Positions 1 to 10,588 of a DNA stretch of 64,000 bases are shown in pieces. Source of the DNA: Cafeteria roenbergensis. Taxonomy: Eukaryota > Sar > Bigyra > Bicosoecida > Cafeteriaceae. Each line of letters opens with the position of its first letter. Position 1 is the stretch's first letter. A program made the position numbers and the translations under genes. The stretch lies in the NCBI GenBank assembly GCA_008330645.1, contig VLTN01000034.1:336300-400299 (forward strand), in the 5' to 3' direction. The notes beneath the pieces are model-generated. The model did not search any database. It saw only the letters and a program-made list of their open reading frames with translations, and was not told the DNA's origin.

Positions 1-669
1 AAGCGGCGCGAATCCTCACGTCATCGGCGTCGCTCAACGCCCCTGCGGCCAAAGCGGATGCGGTACGTGCCTGCTCGTAGCAAGCAGCGGGAGCGAGGCG
101 GGAGGGGGCAGTTATGGACCTTGTCGTGGGCTGTTTCAAGGAGGGAGGGCGCGTCTGGTGATGATGGATCGATGCCAATCCCCCTCCCTTCCCGCGAGTC
201 TCTGACGCGGACACAAATATAGCAGCCCGACCACAGAGTGCAGACCAGCTGCCGCGGGAAACTGGGTGCTCGGCCCGGGAAGCTGGGCCACAGCAGTCGT
301 GGCTGCCGGCCATCGCCTATGGTGAGCCAAGCATGCGGCCTGTGGGCGCCCGTGGCCGGACTCGGGACCAGGGAACAGCTCGCCGGCAAGCTGCCTGCGC
401 CTCAGGCGGGTTGCAGCGGCAACGACGGCTCACCATCGCACGCAGAAACGCGGGTGATCGGCACCGCGCGCAGGACGCGGGGCCGGGAAGACTGCCCTGG
501 TCGGCCCTTACGACTCAGGGGGCACGGGAGTGCGAGCTTCTGTTGCGGGACAGAACCGGCTCTGCTCCGCCGAGACATTTGCGCTGGCGCCGGCACTCCA
601 AGGCCCGGACTGGGTGGACGTTAGCACAACAACGCCGCCAAGGCGGCGTCGGGTCCTCCAGCTTGGCCC
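1..669. other. No gene recognised; upstream flank of the RING gene
   Basis: Short overlapping open frames occur on both strands, as expected in GC-rich DNA, but none shows a domain, a splice pattern or a clear codon signal. The stretch probably holds the promoter and 5' leader of the gene starting at 670. No TATA-like element stands out. Confidence 0.4.
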
Positions 670-2131
670 ATGGCCTCGGAGGCCATCCCCGGCATCGGCG
701 ACTTGACCTTCGCGCCGGCCGGACAAACGCTCCCGCCAGCTGCAGCAGCGTTCCTGGTGTCGGTGACGTTCGTGGTCGGCATCGTCCTCGCCTTCTCATG
801 GAGCCGCCTTGTCCTCGAAAAGGCAGCCCTCGCTCGCAAGTTCATTGTGCGGGGCCGCATGTCTGTGTTGCGTCCCGCGGCCCAGCGACGAGCGCGCTTG
901 CTCAACAGCGGCGAGCGTCGAGCCAGGCCAAGGTCAACTGACGACGGGCCGGCCGCCGCCCGCCGATGGACGCGGAGCCGTGACCAGACCGCCGCAGGCG
1001 CCGGCCTCGCTCAGGAATCCTATCCCCCGGCGGCTGGCGGTGTCGGGTCTCCCTCAGGGGCGGCGGAGAGCGCACGCGCCAATGGGCTTCCGTCGCCTCC
1101 GGCAAGCGCGACTGGCGCGGCCGCGCCGCCGCAATCAGCGCCGCTTGCAACGGCGGCAGCTGGCCAAGCGCCAAGCCTCACGGCTGCCAACGCTGCGGCT
1201 GCTGCGTCCGGGCCGCCGAGCTGCGTGGCATCAGCCGCTCCGTCTGGCGCTGCCTCTGCCACTGGCTCGGCCGCGGTCGGGCGCGACGTCGATCAGCCGA
1301 TGACTCTGCTGCTGCGGGCTGTCAACACCATCCGGCTATCAGACGTCCATCGCCGCGGCACCGGCGGCACGCTTGTAACGACACCTGCACTGCCGCCCGT
1401 CACCGCTTCTGAGGCACCACCTGCCTGCGCCCCCCCAGGCCCCGGGGGCGCGAGCCCGCTGGAAGGAGTGGGGCGGGGAGGTCAGGGACCAGTGCCTGCA
1501 GGGAGCATGGCCGCGGCAGCCTCGCGAGCAAGCGACGACGCGCAGCCGACGTCGCTGGCAGCAGCCACCGGCCCGCAGACCCGCCCGACGGCGACGCACT
1601 TCAGGCAGTGCCACCCATCGTCTGAACGCTCATCTGCAACTGCAACTAAAACTGCAACCGTTACTCCTTGCGCAACGGCGGGTCTGGCCGGTGCAGCATC
1701 CTCCGCGATCGCGCTGCGGCCACACGGGGCCCACGCGTGGGCCGACCCTGCCAGTGAGCCCTCTAGCCCGGTCACGCCGGAAAGCGGGTCTGCGATGACG
1801 TCACCGGCCAGTTTCGGCCGCAAGTCTGCTGCTGTCTCCCCGGCGTCCACACCGAGTCAGACGTTCGATGGCGGGTCACTCGGGAATCACGATAGCATCG
1901 GGAGAGCATCACCTCAGCGTCCCAGCGACGCCACAACCTCCTTCGTTCGGCGTGGCGCGTCGTGCCTGCGAGGGGCAGCTGCGCGGCTCTGCAGGTGGCT
2001 GGCGGCCGACCCAGGCTGGGGCGGTGCTGGTGCGCCCAGCACCTGGGTCCTGTCCGTTGGCACGATGAGCGATATGGTGCCGATTGAGGCGTCCCTCCGA
2101 TTAGACAGAGCCATTCAGCGCAGACGGCAGC

Positions 2132-2162
<31 letters not shown>

Positions 2163-3187
2163 GCTGCGGCAGCTGGCTCTGGATGGCGAGGGTGGCGTGA
2201 CTGGGCGGCAGCAAGCGCAGTCTGAAGAGCTGAGCGACGCTATGCTGCTGCGTCGTAGCGGGGCCGACGGCCCAGTCTCTGGCTGGGATGCCGCTAGCGA
2301 CCACACAAGCAACAACTCTGGAAGCGACTCGGGTTGGGCTCAAGGCTCTCACCGCAGCGGGTCACTGGCTAGTCGTGACGGCCTCACCTCCGATGAAGAG
2401 CCCACAGGGACGCACAGCAGCAGCGATAGCGAGTCCAGCGAGCCTGGCAGCCGTGGGGGAGCGCCCGCTGCGGCCTCTCACGGGACCGCGGAAGCTGAAC
2501 CCGCAATCGGACCCGACCACGGCGCTTTGCAATCAACGGCAGCGGCAGCGGCAGCAGCAGACGTGCCCGATGGCATGGCTGGCTCCGTAGCCGATGCCGC
2601 CGGCGCAACTGAAGACGCAGCCGCTGGGGCTGGGGCTGGGGCAGGGGCGGACCCTTCCGACGAGGCGGCCGCGGCCTGGCGCGCTGCAGAGCCGCCTGCA
2701 CTGGAAGGGTCAGGAAACAGCGCCGGACGCTCTCAAGCTCCGGCGTCAGCTGCTGGTGATCGCCCATCCATCGTGGATGGCGAGGTGATTCCGACTCGCA
2801 ATTGTCCAGTTGTTCGATCGTCGATCTGGGCAGAGCACCTCGGTTGCAGTGTTTCACGTCAAGGGGTGTCGATGGACCTTCATGTGCAGAGCAGGGGACC
2901 TGTCGGCGTCTGCGTGATCTGGGGGGCCCCTGATGAGGTGGAAACGCTTGAGCGTTTCGGCCTCGACGACGCCCTGGCCCGCATTCAACGGACAGTATCC
3001 GATGGGGCAGGAAACGGCGAGGCCCGTGGCGCTGGCTACCATCACACCCCCGGCAAAGCCAGCGGAGCGACAGGCGACCATCGTCGCGGAGGCAGCGCCG
3101 CTCGCAGCCAGCGAGGCCCTCATGGGGCCGGAGGCGACGGTGCCAGCGCTGAGAGCGAGCCTCGCATTGGCGCTGCTGCCGCTGCCT

Positions 3188-3220
<33 letters not shown>

Positions 3221-5292
3221 CTTCTGCTGCTGCTGCCTCAGGCTCAGTTCACAGGCAGAGGGCCCCTTCGCAGCAGTCAAACCAACGTCCCCAGCCCACC
3301 ATCACAACAGGGTCGCAGGCCCTGTCCGAGCTGCTGGGACTGCTTGTCGCGGCGTCCACGCACAGCCTGACTGGGATCGTCGGCTTGGACGATTCCGTTC
3401 TGCACCGGGCGGGGGTCCCAAGGCCCGGTGCAGAACGGGTCGCCGCCTCCGCTGGCTCTCCCTCGCAGCCGGCAGATCCGTTAAGTGGTGATGCCTCTGG
3501 CGTTTGGGACTTTACGCTCCGAGTCACATCCCCGTTGTCGCTTGCCCAGGCAGCGCTTTCAGCTGCACAAGCTGCAGGATCAGCTGGAGACGCCGCTGTG
3601 TCCGTTGCACCAGCGTCAGACCCAGCCGCTGATGCGCACTCCCGCAACCCTCCTCAGTCGGCAGGATCGTCTGTCGCCGGCTCTGCTGGTGAGGCCACAG
3701 CGGAATGCAGTCCTCGGGCAAGTGAAAGTGCAACCGAAACTGAAAATGCAGCTGCAACTGCAACTGCTGCAACTGCTGCTGTGGCTGCTGCTGCACCGGC
3801 TGCACCATCGCCTGACGGCGCAGCGGGCGCCGCTTCTGGCTCCGATGGTTCGCTCGAGCTCGCCGACGCCATGGGCGCGTCAACTGACGAGGACGAGTCC
3901 GAGCGGAAGACGGGTCTCGCTGTGTCCGTTGTCTTGTGGCCGCTGGCCGATGCGACGCGCGTAGATGCGCTGCGGGACCTGACTGCCTTGGGAATTCCCG
4001 CCTCGTCCGGCAGGGCTGGACATAGCGGTGGCTCTGCCGTCGGAGTGGCAGAGCCCTCGCGGGCGCATCTCCGGACCACAGGTCTTTCAAGTGGGAAACG
4101 CACGCGGAGAAACGTTTTGCCGATGGAAGCGGTTTCGTGGATCTGCTCTCGCAGACTGCGGATCAGCATCGCGACCCCTGGCGACAGAGCCGCTGGCTCG
4201 GAGCGACCATCCGGCAGAGCCACCGTCAAGGCGGTGACGAGTGCTGAGAAACGAGCTGCAGCCGCGGGGGCAGGTAACGACCGAACGGCGGGCGGGTCAG
4301 AGCTGCGCCTGGTGACGCTGGATGGCTCCGGCTATTCCAGCTCCTGCGCCATCACACGGGAGAGCGGTTTCGCGGTGGTTCCGCTGTTCGGGGGCCCGGC
4401 TGGGAGGACCAAGGCCTTCGTGTCCGCGCCAAAGGCGGGCGCGGCTTCTCTGAGCGCTGAGGTGCCGGCGGCTGAGCTGAAGGCAGCTTGGAGGCGCCCT
4501 GCCGAGGAGAGGTGCCAGACTGACGAAACCGGCGCAACTGGCGCTGCTGGCGCTGCTGGCGCTGCTGGCGCTGCTGGCGCTGCTGGCGCTGCTGGCGCTG
4601 CTGGCGCTGCTGGCGCTGCTGGTGCTGCTGGCGCTGGTGGCGCTGCTGGCGCTGCTGGTGCTGCTGGCGCTGGTGGCATCGCGGTTGCAGTCACGAGCTC
4701 TTCCACCCCGACCACTGGGCTGCAGCTGCAGCCACACAGCGAGGAGGGCGAGCGCATCGCCGTCGCTCGATGGTGGCTTGACGACAGGACCAGCGGACGC
4801 GCAAGTCTCTCAGCGGGCGGAGCGTCGCCCTCGGAAACTGGCTCTGCCGCATCGAGCGAGGGAGGTGGCGGCGCGGCTGCCGACGAAGCTACAAGCGATG
4901 GGGCGGCCTCTGGCGAGCTAGCGGACGGAGAGCAACGCTGCCAAACACCGGAGACAGCCGTGGCCATGGCGGCATCTGCGGAACCAGCAGCGGCTGCCCC
5001 AGCGGCTGCGGAGGGCTCTGCTCAGGCGCCCGCACCGGCTGCGGCGGCGCCCTCGCCCGCCGTGCAGCCAGCCCCGGCAGAGGCCCCCGGCACTGGCGGC
5101 AGGGCTGGCTCCGACGCGTCGACAGGCGAGGTGTGCGTGGTGTGCCTGGACCAGCCCGCAAGAGCCGCTCTGGTGCCCTGCGGACACGTCAGCTCCTGCT
5201 GGGAGTGCTCTGCCAGGCTCTCAGCGTGCCCGGTCTGCAGAGCCAACACCACCTCGCGGCTTTGTCTGCCAGTGCCGGCAGCAGAATCATGA
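670..5292 (+). CDS. Membrane-anchored RING-type E3 ubiquitin ligase, CGRRF1-like
   Basis: A single open frame of 1540 residues. Residues about 22-43 form one hydrophobic segment (AAAAFLVSVTFVVGIVLAFS) suited to a membrane anchor. Residues about 1489-1523 are a C3HC4 RING: C-x2-C-x11-C-x-H-x3-C-x2-C-x6-C-x2-C, beginning VCVVCLDQPARAALVPCGH and including CPVC, the class found in MUL1, IAPs and CGRRF1. Two ordered islands in the middle resemble the CGRRF1 layout: one with LGCSVSRQGVSMDLHVQ followed by a DDAL segment, and one with LAVSVVLWPLADATRVDALR. An N-terminal anchor, a GCSV segment and a C-terminal RING are the CGRRF1 order, an ER ubiquitin ligase. Between the islands lie very long Ala/Ser/Gly-rich inserts, so the protein is several times longer than animal CGRRF1 (about 330 residues). 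Introns could hide in these inserts; I saw no need for one. The RING assignment is firm, the CGRRF1 link is inference. Confidence 0.7.
4541..4676 (+). repeat. 9-bp tandem repeat (GCTGCTGGC)n inside the RING gene
   Basis: About fifteen copies of a 9-bp unit, nearly perfect, encoding Gly-Ala-Ala triplets with a few Gly-Ala-Gly variants. It stays in frame and sits between ordered parts of the RING protein, so it probably varies in length without harm. The same 9-bp unit (as its reverse complement) recurs near 8515-8606 in a different gene. Confidence 0.9.
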
Positions 5293-5354
5293 GCGACGCT
5301 TGACTGCGTCGAAGCGGCGAGTGACCCGCGGCGAGGCGCCAACGTTGGCTGGGC

Positions 5355-5490
5355 AGAGAGCATGTATGCGTACCGGGCAGAGCGTTCATGCGCGCCGGGC
5401 AGAGCTTGTATGCGCGCCGGGCATAGAGCGTGTGTTCGCGCTGGGAGAGCATGTTTGCGCGCCGGGCAGAGAGCGTGTTCGCGTGCGGCG
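5355..5490 (+). repeat. Degenerate tandem repeat carrying GGGCAGAGC
   Basis: About six imperfect copies of a roughly 22-24 bp unit with the core GCGCGCCGGGCAGAGC followed by a GTATGC or GTGTTCGC segment. It lies just past the RING stop codon, between convergent genes, so it is in 3' flanking or 3' UTR sequence. The core matches the GGCAGAGC word that recurs inside genes across the window. Confidence 0.7.
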
Positions 5491-5704
5491 ACGCACTCAA
5501 AAGCGATGCACCCGACGACGGATCACAATATTGGAATCGCTGCAAACATTCAAGAAATTGGAAAATCTTGTGCGATCGCTGGGTGCAGTCGAAACTTGGC
5601 TGCAGAGCTGCGCGCGCCAGCGGGCGCGGCCTACGCAGCAAATGTACCGACGCTGGCAAATGGCCAGGTCTGCGAGACGTGCTGGCCGATTCAATCGCCG
5701 GACC

Positions 5705-8700
5705 CTAAGCCAGCACGTCGAGTGGCGATCGGCCGACAACTGCCCGCGGTCGCGCTCGCCGCGGTTTCGCCGGGTGCCGCTCCATAGGTGGCTCCTCCCA
5801 CACTGGGTCCTGCGGCCCGGGCGCCTCTTGCCATGGGCTCTCTGCGTGATGCCCGTCTGCAGTTGCAGTTGCAGTTGAAGCCGTAGAATGCCCGGCGCGG
5901 GGCAACCTTGAGGGGCCCGCGCTGCTGCTGGGCCCTCCGCGGGCCCCGTAGCCGCCACCACCCCCGCTGCCGTATCCTCCGGGTGACATGCTCCTCTCAC
6001 CCGCAGCCGAAGCGGCAGAGCCAGACGGTGGAGGGATTCGGGTGGGCGACGCGCCGGGCGGCGAGAGACGCCGCTGGCGTCGGACGCTTCCGCGCTCTGC
6101 CGGCGAGACTGAGACCTTCCGCGCAAAGCCGCCTGAGCTGACGTCTCCACCGCCGTCGCCACGGCTCTGCCAACCTGCACCTCTGGTCGGATCCGGGCGC
6201 CGGGCCCTGCCAGACGCCTGCGCCGATCCTTCCAGTGCAGAGCTGGACCCGCCTCGGGGCCCGGGGCCCTGTGAGCGACCCCTGATACGGGCCCTGGTGG
6301 CCGCGTCCGCGGTGCGGTAGCGACCTCCGAGGCCGACGTCACCTGCTCCGGTAGAGCCGGTCCTGCCAGAGCCCCGGCCGTCGCGGGAAGCTCGTGCTGC
6401 TCGCCCCTCGCTGGAAGGATCGCGCCACCCTGCAGCGGCTCTGCCGGGGGTCGGTCCTGGGCGGGGCGCTGACCCTGCCGTGAACGGCCCTGTATCCTGC
6501 TCTGCCGACCACTTGTCAGACACGTGTCGCGAGGGTGTCACGGACGCATCACCGCGGGGGTTGCCCTCCTGGCCTGTGTAGTTGTGCCGGCCGCCGGGTC
6601 GTAGCTGCCCGCCACGGGCCGCGCCACGGGCCGCGCCACCGGCCGCGCCACCGGCCGCCGATGCCGACGCTGTGGCGGTTTCGGCTGCTGCCCGTGCGGC
6701 AGCTAGCGCTGCCTGAAGGGAGCTTTGCTGAATCGACCGCTTCCTCGCCATAGCAGCGTCAGCGGCTCGCTGACCCGGGCCCGCAGCGCGCTGGCGCCGA
6801 GCATGCCTCGCGGCGCTGCTGCCGCCACCAGACGCCCCCGCCGCAGCCCCGGCGCCGCCGTACCCGCCTCCGGCCGAGCCATCGACGGGCGAGGAGTGAC
6901 CGCGCCCCCCCATCCTGCGCGAGCGAGCGGGGTCTCTGTGGGATCGCGAGCCGGACACTGACGCCTTGGCGACTGAGTCGTGGCCCGCTGGTGACGGGTT
7001 CTCCAGCCAGCGGTCCGCCCCTCTGATGGCTCGTGGGGCCTCCGCCTCCCATGGGTCAACCGGCTTTCCGGTGGACCTGCCTGGGGTCTGCCTTGGCGAG
7101 CGATGAAACCGGCCGGCTCTGCCGGCTCTACCGGTCTTGCCAGCGCGCGATGCGCGTGATGGGCTGTGCCTGACTGCGTCGTGACTGGTGTCTGACTCAG
7201 TACCGTTTCCAGAGCCTGCTCCCACCGCCGACGGCGCGGACACTCCGGCCCTAACCGCGGCCTCCTTCCAGCGGCGGCCTTCTTCGCGTAACCGCCGCAG
7301 GGTAGAGCCAGCCTTCTTGAGCCGCTCCGCTGCTGACTGGGCGGCAGCGCGCGCCCGGGCCAGGCGGGTCTCTGCCGACCGCCGCTCCTGCTCTGCCTGC
7401 AGAGCCCCGTCCTCGGCGGCTCTGCATCGCTCTTCTAGCTCCGCCACCGAGGGCCCGGAGAGGGCCCCGCCTGCTTCCGCTGCCTCAACGGCTCTCGCGG
7501 CTTCCATGGCCGCACGCTCTCTGAGCTCTGCCGCCTGACGTCGCCAGCGCACGACGTCACTCGCTGCTTTGCGGAGTTCGGCCTCATAAAAGGCCGCGTC
7601 GGCCTGGGCCTTCTCCGCTCGCGCCTCTGCCGCCTGGAGCCTCTCGCGGGCGGCCTGCAATCGGCGTCGTGCTTCCGCCTTGAGCCGGGCAAACGAATCT
7701 TTGGCGCGCGCAAATACCTCTCGCAGCCGAGTCGCTTCTGCCTGGGCGGCTGCGAGGAGGCGTCGGCTCTGCAGCAGGGCCGGGCCGGCGAGGTCGTCCT
7801 GCCGGTGATGGTCGTGCGTGGACAGCGACTCGTCGGCAGAGCCATCCGACTCGCCGGTGATGGGGTGGTGATGCTTGGACCCGGTCTGGCCTCCGAGCGA
7901 GGATCCGGCAGCAGCTGACTTGGGCGAGTGTTGGTCATCGCGAGGAGAGAGCGCCGACGTCATCGCAGTCCCGTCCCCGGCTCTGCCAGGGATCGGGAGG
8001 CCCCCGTTGAGGGCCCCCTCCGTCTCCATCAGCATCACCCGCAGCTCTGCCGCGGCCCTGCGCGCGTCAGTCGCCTCCTCCTCCGCGGCCTCCCGACCGG
8101 CTCTCTCCTCGCGCAACTCGAGCAGCAGTGCCGCCAGGCGGCTGGACTCCTCGTCCGACCGTTTGGACTCCACTTCCTCCGCGGCCACCGACCGCGGCGA
8201 CGTCGCGCCGGCAGCCGCCGCAGCTGGTTCGGCAGCCTGCCCTGCCGCCGCGGCTGCTGCCTGCTCCCCGGAGGCTGAGGCAGCGCCTGACGCTTGCAGC
8301 TCTGCCAGTCGCTGCTCCATGGCGTTCACACGGCGGCCGTGCTCGAGCTTGAGCGACTCTGCGTCTCGCCGTGCCATGTCCGCCCGCTCCTGCGCTGCCG
8401 CTGCCGCCTCGTCGGCGGATTGTTTCGCCGTGAGCGCCTCCTTGAGAGAGCGCTGTGCTTCGGCAAGCTGCTCCCTGAGGGACGCTGCATCGCTCTTGGC
8501 GCCGTCGGTACTGGAACCAGCAGCACCAGCAGCACCAGCAGCACCAGCAGCACCAGCAGCACCAGCAGCACCAGCAGCACCAGCAGCACCAGCAGCACCA
8601 GCAGCGGCGGCGGGCTCGATGGCCGGCGTCGCCTCAGCCCCAGTCATCGGCCGATCTGGTCCCGGGGTCCCTGCAACCGCCGCCGTCGTAACGGACCGAC

Positions 8701-10588
8701 CAGGCGACGCGACCGGGGATGCGGCTGAAGAGCTTCGCGCACTCTTGGCAGTTGCAGTTGCGGTTGCAGCTGTCTCTTCAGCGTCCTTGGCACGCTTCAG
8801 CGCAGCAGTGACTCTGGCCTCAGCCTCGTTGAGCGACGCTGCGTCCCTCTCCGCCCGCTTCTGTGCTGCAGCGAGGTCGGCAGAAAGTTTGGCCGCCTTT
8901 GCCTCCGCCTGCTTGAGAGAGGCCTTGGCTTGTTCCGCTGCTTCCCTGGCCGCGGAGGCTTCGGCCAACCGTTTCGCCGACACGTCCTCGGCGGCTTGTG
9001 CCGCAGCTCGTTGCTCGGCAAGCTGCTTCCTGAGCGACTCTGCCTCAACGGACAGCTGCTGCTTGCTGGACTCCGCCTCCGCACGCTCCGACTCAGCTGC
9101 CCGAGCCGCAGCCTCAGCCGCCTTGGCACGCACTTCCAAAGCGGCGATCCGTCCCGACAGCTGCGACGTCTGCGACGCAGCGGCCGACGGAGCGGCCGAC
9201 GCAGCACCACCACCAGCAGCATCATCCGCAGCAGCAGCACCACCACCAGCAGCGCCCGCAGCGTCGTCGTGGCCAGCGGAGGTTGCCTGGTCAATCGCCG
9301 TCGCTGTCGCTTCCTCGTCGGATGCAGGGTCACTCATCCCCCCGCTGCCTGTGGCACGGCGGTCTGTGAGGTCAGCTGACTCACTGGCAGAATCTGGAGC
9401 GGCGCCGCGCGTCGATGAAACCGCTCCGTCCCCCGGCTCTGCCGGCGATTCGGCAGAGGATGCCTCCTCAGCGTCCGAGGCAGCAGGCCCAAGCGCAGAG
9501 TCGGCGGTTTCACTGGTTTCAGCATCACGGTCACTCGCCGCATCAGCTGCGAGTCCCGTCTCCTTGCGATCGACCAGCCTGGGACTGGAAGGATTCCTGG
9601 TTGCAGAGGCTTGGCTCCCTTTGCGTGACAGCGACCTGCTGCTCAGCCCTGAAGCGGCAGAGCCAGCAGCAGAGCCAGATGCAGAGCTCTTGGAGGCCTC
9701 GGACCTGGCCACTGCTGCTGCAGCCGTTGCAACGGCCGCTGCAGCAGCCGACTCAACAGAGTGCTTGTCACGCTCCAGCCCTCCGATGGTGGCGCGGAAC
9801 GCGCCGGCGCGCTTGGCCGTTGCCTCTGCGAGGCGTGCCTGCTCTTCTCGGCCGGCCTCAGCGGCGGAAAGTTTCACCGTCAGTGACTTCACTTTCGTTT
9901 CCGAGTCACGGAGCTTGTCCTTGAGCTTCTCCGTCTCTCGGCGTCGCTCATCCGCCTCCCGCTCGAGGCCCAAGACCCTTCCTCTGAGAGACGCCGCCTC
10001 TCGCTCAACTGCCTTGACCTGCTGGTCTCGCTCCTGCTGCGCCCCAGCCAGCTTCCGGGCGAGACGGCGCTGCTGAGCGGCGTCTGCGTTGGCCGCCGCC
10101 ACGGCCGCCCGCGCCTCCTCGAGCTCCTTCATGAGCGACGCCCAGCTCTCATGGGTGTCTCTCACTTCGCGCGCACGGGCAGCCACCTCTCGCTCCCGGG
10201 CGGCCACGGCCTCGTACGTGCCACCGGCGCTAGCAGCGCCGCCACCGCCGCTGCTAGGGCCGGCTGGCTTCCGTCTCGCTGCGGCGGCGACTCCGCCAGC
10301 TCTGCCGCGGTTTCGCGCGCTGCCTGGCTGCTGGCTGCCGTCTGAGCGGGGCGTGGCAGCCGCGCCCGTGGAGCCGGGCGGGCCCGGTCGGGGGGACGGC
10401 CGTGGGCTGCTGGAGGGGTTTCGCCGGCCTTGCGATCGACCAGAGGCAGAGCCTGACGGCTCCGATGGGCCCCTTCGGGGGGAGGTGCGGTGCCGCTGGG
10501 CTGCTGCGGCCTTGCCGGTCGGAAGCGACGGAACCGCCGGCCGAGGCGAGGCGGCCGTCGGCTTGCCGCCTGGACGGCCCGAGGCCAT
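5705..10588 (-). CDS. Large coiled-coil protein, unknown function
   Basis: One open frame of 1627 residues starting MASGRPGGKPTAASPRPAVP. Residues 1-115 are basic, Pro/Ser/Arg-rich and probably disordered. From about residue 120 a long coiled coil runs in blocks (AREREVAARAREVRDTHESW, LREQLAEAQRSLKEALTAKQ), broken by Ala/Ser inserts and a (GlyAlaAla)n tract. The last 500 residues are Gly/Arg/Ser-rich and low in structure, ending VVGRSPLDVLA. No catalytic or membrane motif is visible. It is convergent with the RING gene (412 bp between stops). A scaffold, centrosomal or flagellar role would suit the composition, but nothing in the sequence proves it. I do not recognise a family. Confidence 0.7.
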   Translation of the reverse strand: MASGRPGGKPTAASPRPAVPSLPTGKAAAAQRHRTSPRRGPSEPSGSASGRSQGRRNPSSSPRPSPRPGPPGSTGAAATPRSDGSQQPGSARNRGRAGGVAAAARRKPAGPSSGGGGAASAGGTYEAVAAREREVAARAREVRDTHESWASLMKELEEARAAVAAANADAAQQRRLARKLAGAQQERDQQVKAVEREAASLRGRVLGLEREADERRRETEKLKDKLRDSETKVKSLTVKLSAAEAGREEQARLAEATAKRAGAFRATIGGLERDKHSVESAAAAAVATAAAAVARSEASKSSASGSAAGSAASGLSSRSLSRKGSQASATRNPSSPRLVDRKETGLAADAASDRDAETSETADSALGPAASDAEEASSAESPAEPGDGAVSSTRGAAPDSASESADLTDRRATGSGGMSDPASDEEATATAIDQATSAGHDDAAGAAGGGAAAADDAAGGGAASAAPSAAASQTSQLSGRIAALEVRAKAAEAAARAAESERAEAESSKQQLSVEAESLRKQLAEQRAAAQAAEDVSAKRLAEASAAREAAEQAKASLKQAEAKAAKLSADLAAAQKRAERDAASLNEAEARVTAALKRAKDAEETAATATATAKSARSSSAASPVASPGRSVTTAAVAGTPGPDRPMTGAEATPAIEPAAAAGAAGAAGAAGAAGAAGAAGAAGAAGAAGSSTDGAKSDAASLREQLAEAQRSLKEALTAKQSADEAAAAAQERADMARRDAESLKLEHGRRVNAMEQRLAELQASGAASASGEQAAAAAAGQAAEPAAAAAGATSPRSVAAEEVESKRSDEESSRLAALLLELREERAGREAAEEEATDARRAAAELRVMLMETEGALNGGLPIPGRAGDGTAMTSALSPRDDQHSPKSAAAGSSLGGQTGSKHHHPITGESDGSADESLSTHDHHRQDDLAGPALLQSRRLLAAAQAEATRLREVFARAKDSFARLKAEARRRLQAARERLQAAEARAEKAQADAAFYEAELRKAASDVVRWRRQAAELRERAAMEAARAVEAAEAGGALSGPSVAELEERCRAAEDGALQAEQERRSAETRLARARAAAQSAAERLKKAGSTLRRLREEGRRWKEAAVRAGVSAPSAVGAGSGNGTESDTSHDAVRHSPSRASRAGKTGRAGRAGRFHRSPRQTPGRSTGKPVDPWEAEAPRAIRGADRWLENPSPAGHDSVAKASVSGSRSHRDPARSRRMGGRGHSSPVDGSAGGGYGGAGAAAGASGGGSSAARHARRQRAAGPGQRAADAAMARKRSIQQSSLQAALAAARAAAETATASASAAGGAAGGAARGAARGGQLRPGGRHNYTGQEGNPRGDASVTPSRHVSDKWSAEQDTGPFTAGSAPRPGPTPGRAAAGWRDPSSEGRAARASRDGRGSGRTGSTGAGDVGLGGRYRTADAATRARIRGRSQGPGPRGGSSSALEGSAQASGRARRPDPTRGAGWQSRGDGGGDVSSGGFARKVSVSPAERGSVRRQRRLSPPGASPTRIPPPSGSAASAAGERSMSPGGYGSGGGGGYGARGGPSSSAGPSRLPRAGHSTASTATATADGHHAESPWQEAPGPQDPVWEEPPMERHPAKPRRARPRAVVGRSPLDVLA
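8515..8606 (-). repeat. 9-bp tandem repeat coding (Gly-Ala-Ala)n
   Basis: About ten near-perfect copies of CAGCACCAG on the plus strand, read on the minus strand as Gly-Ala-Ala. It lies within the coiled-coil gene and keeps frame. It is the same unit as the repeat at 4541-4676 in the convergent neighbour, but in the opposite orientation. Confidence 0.9.
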
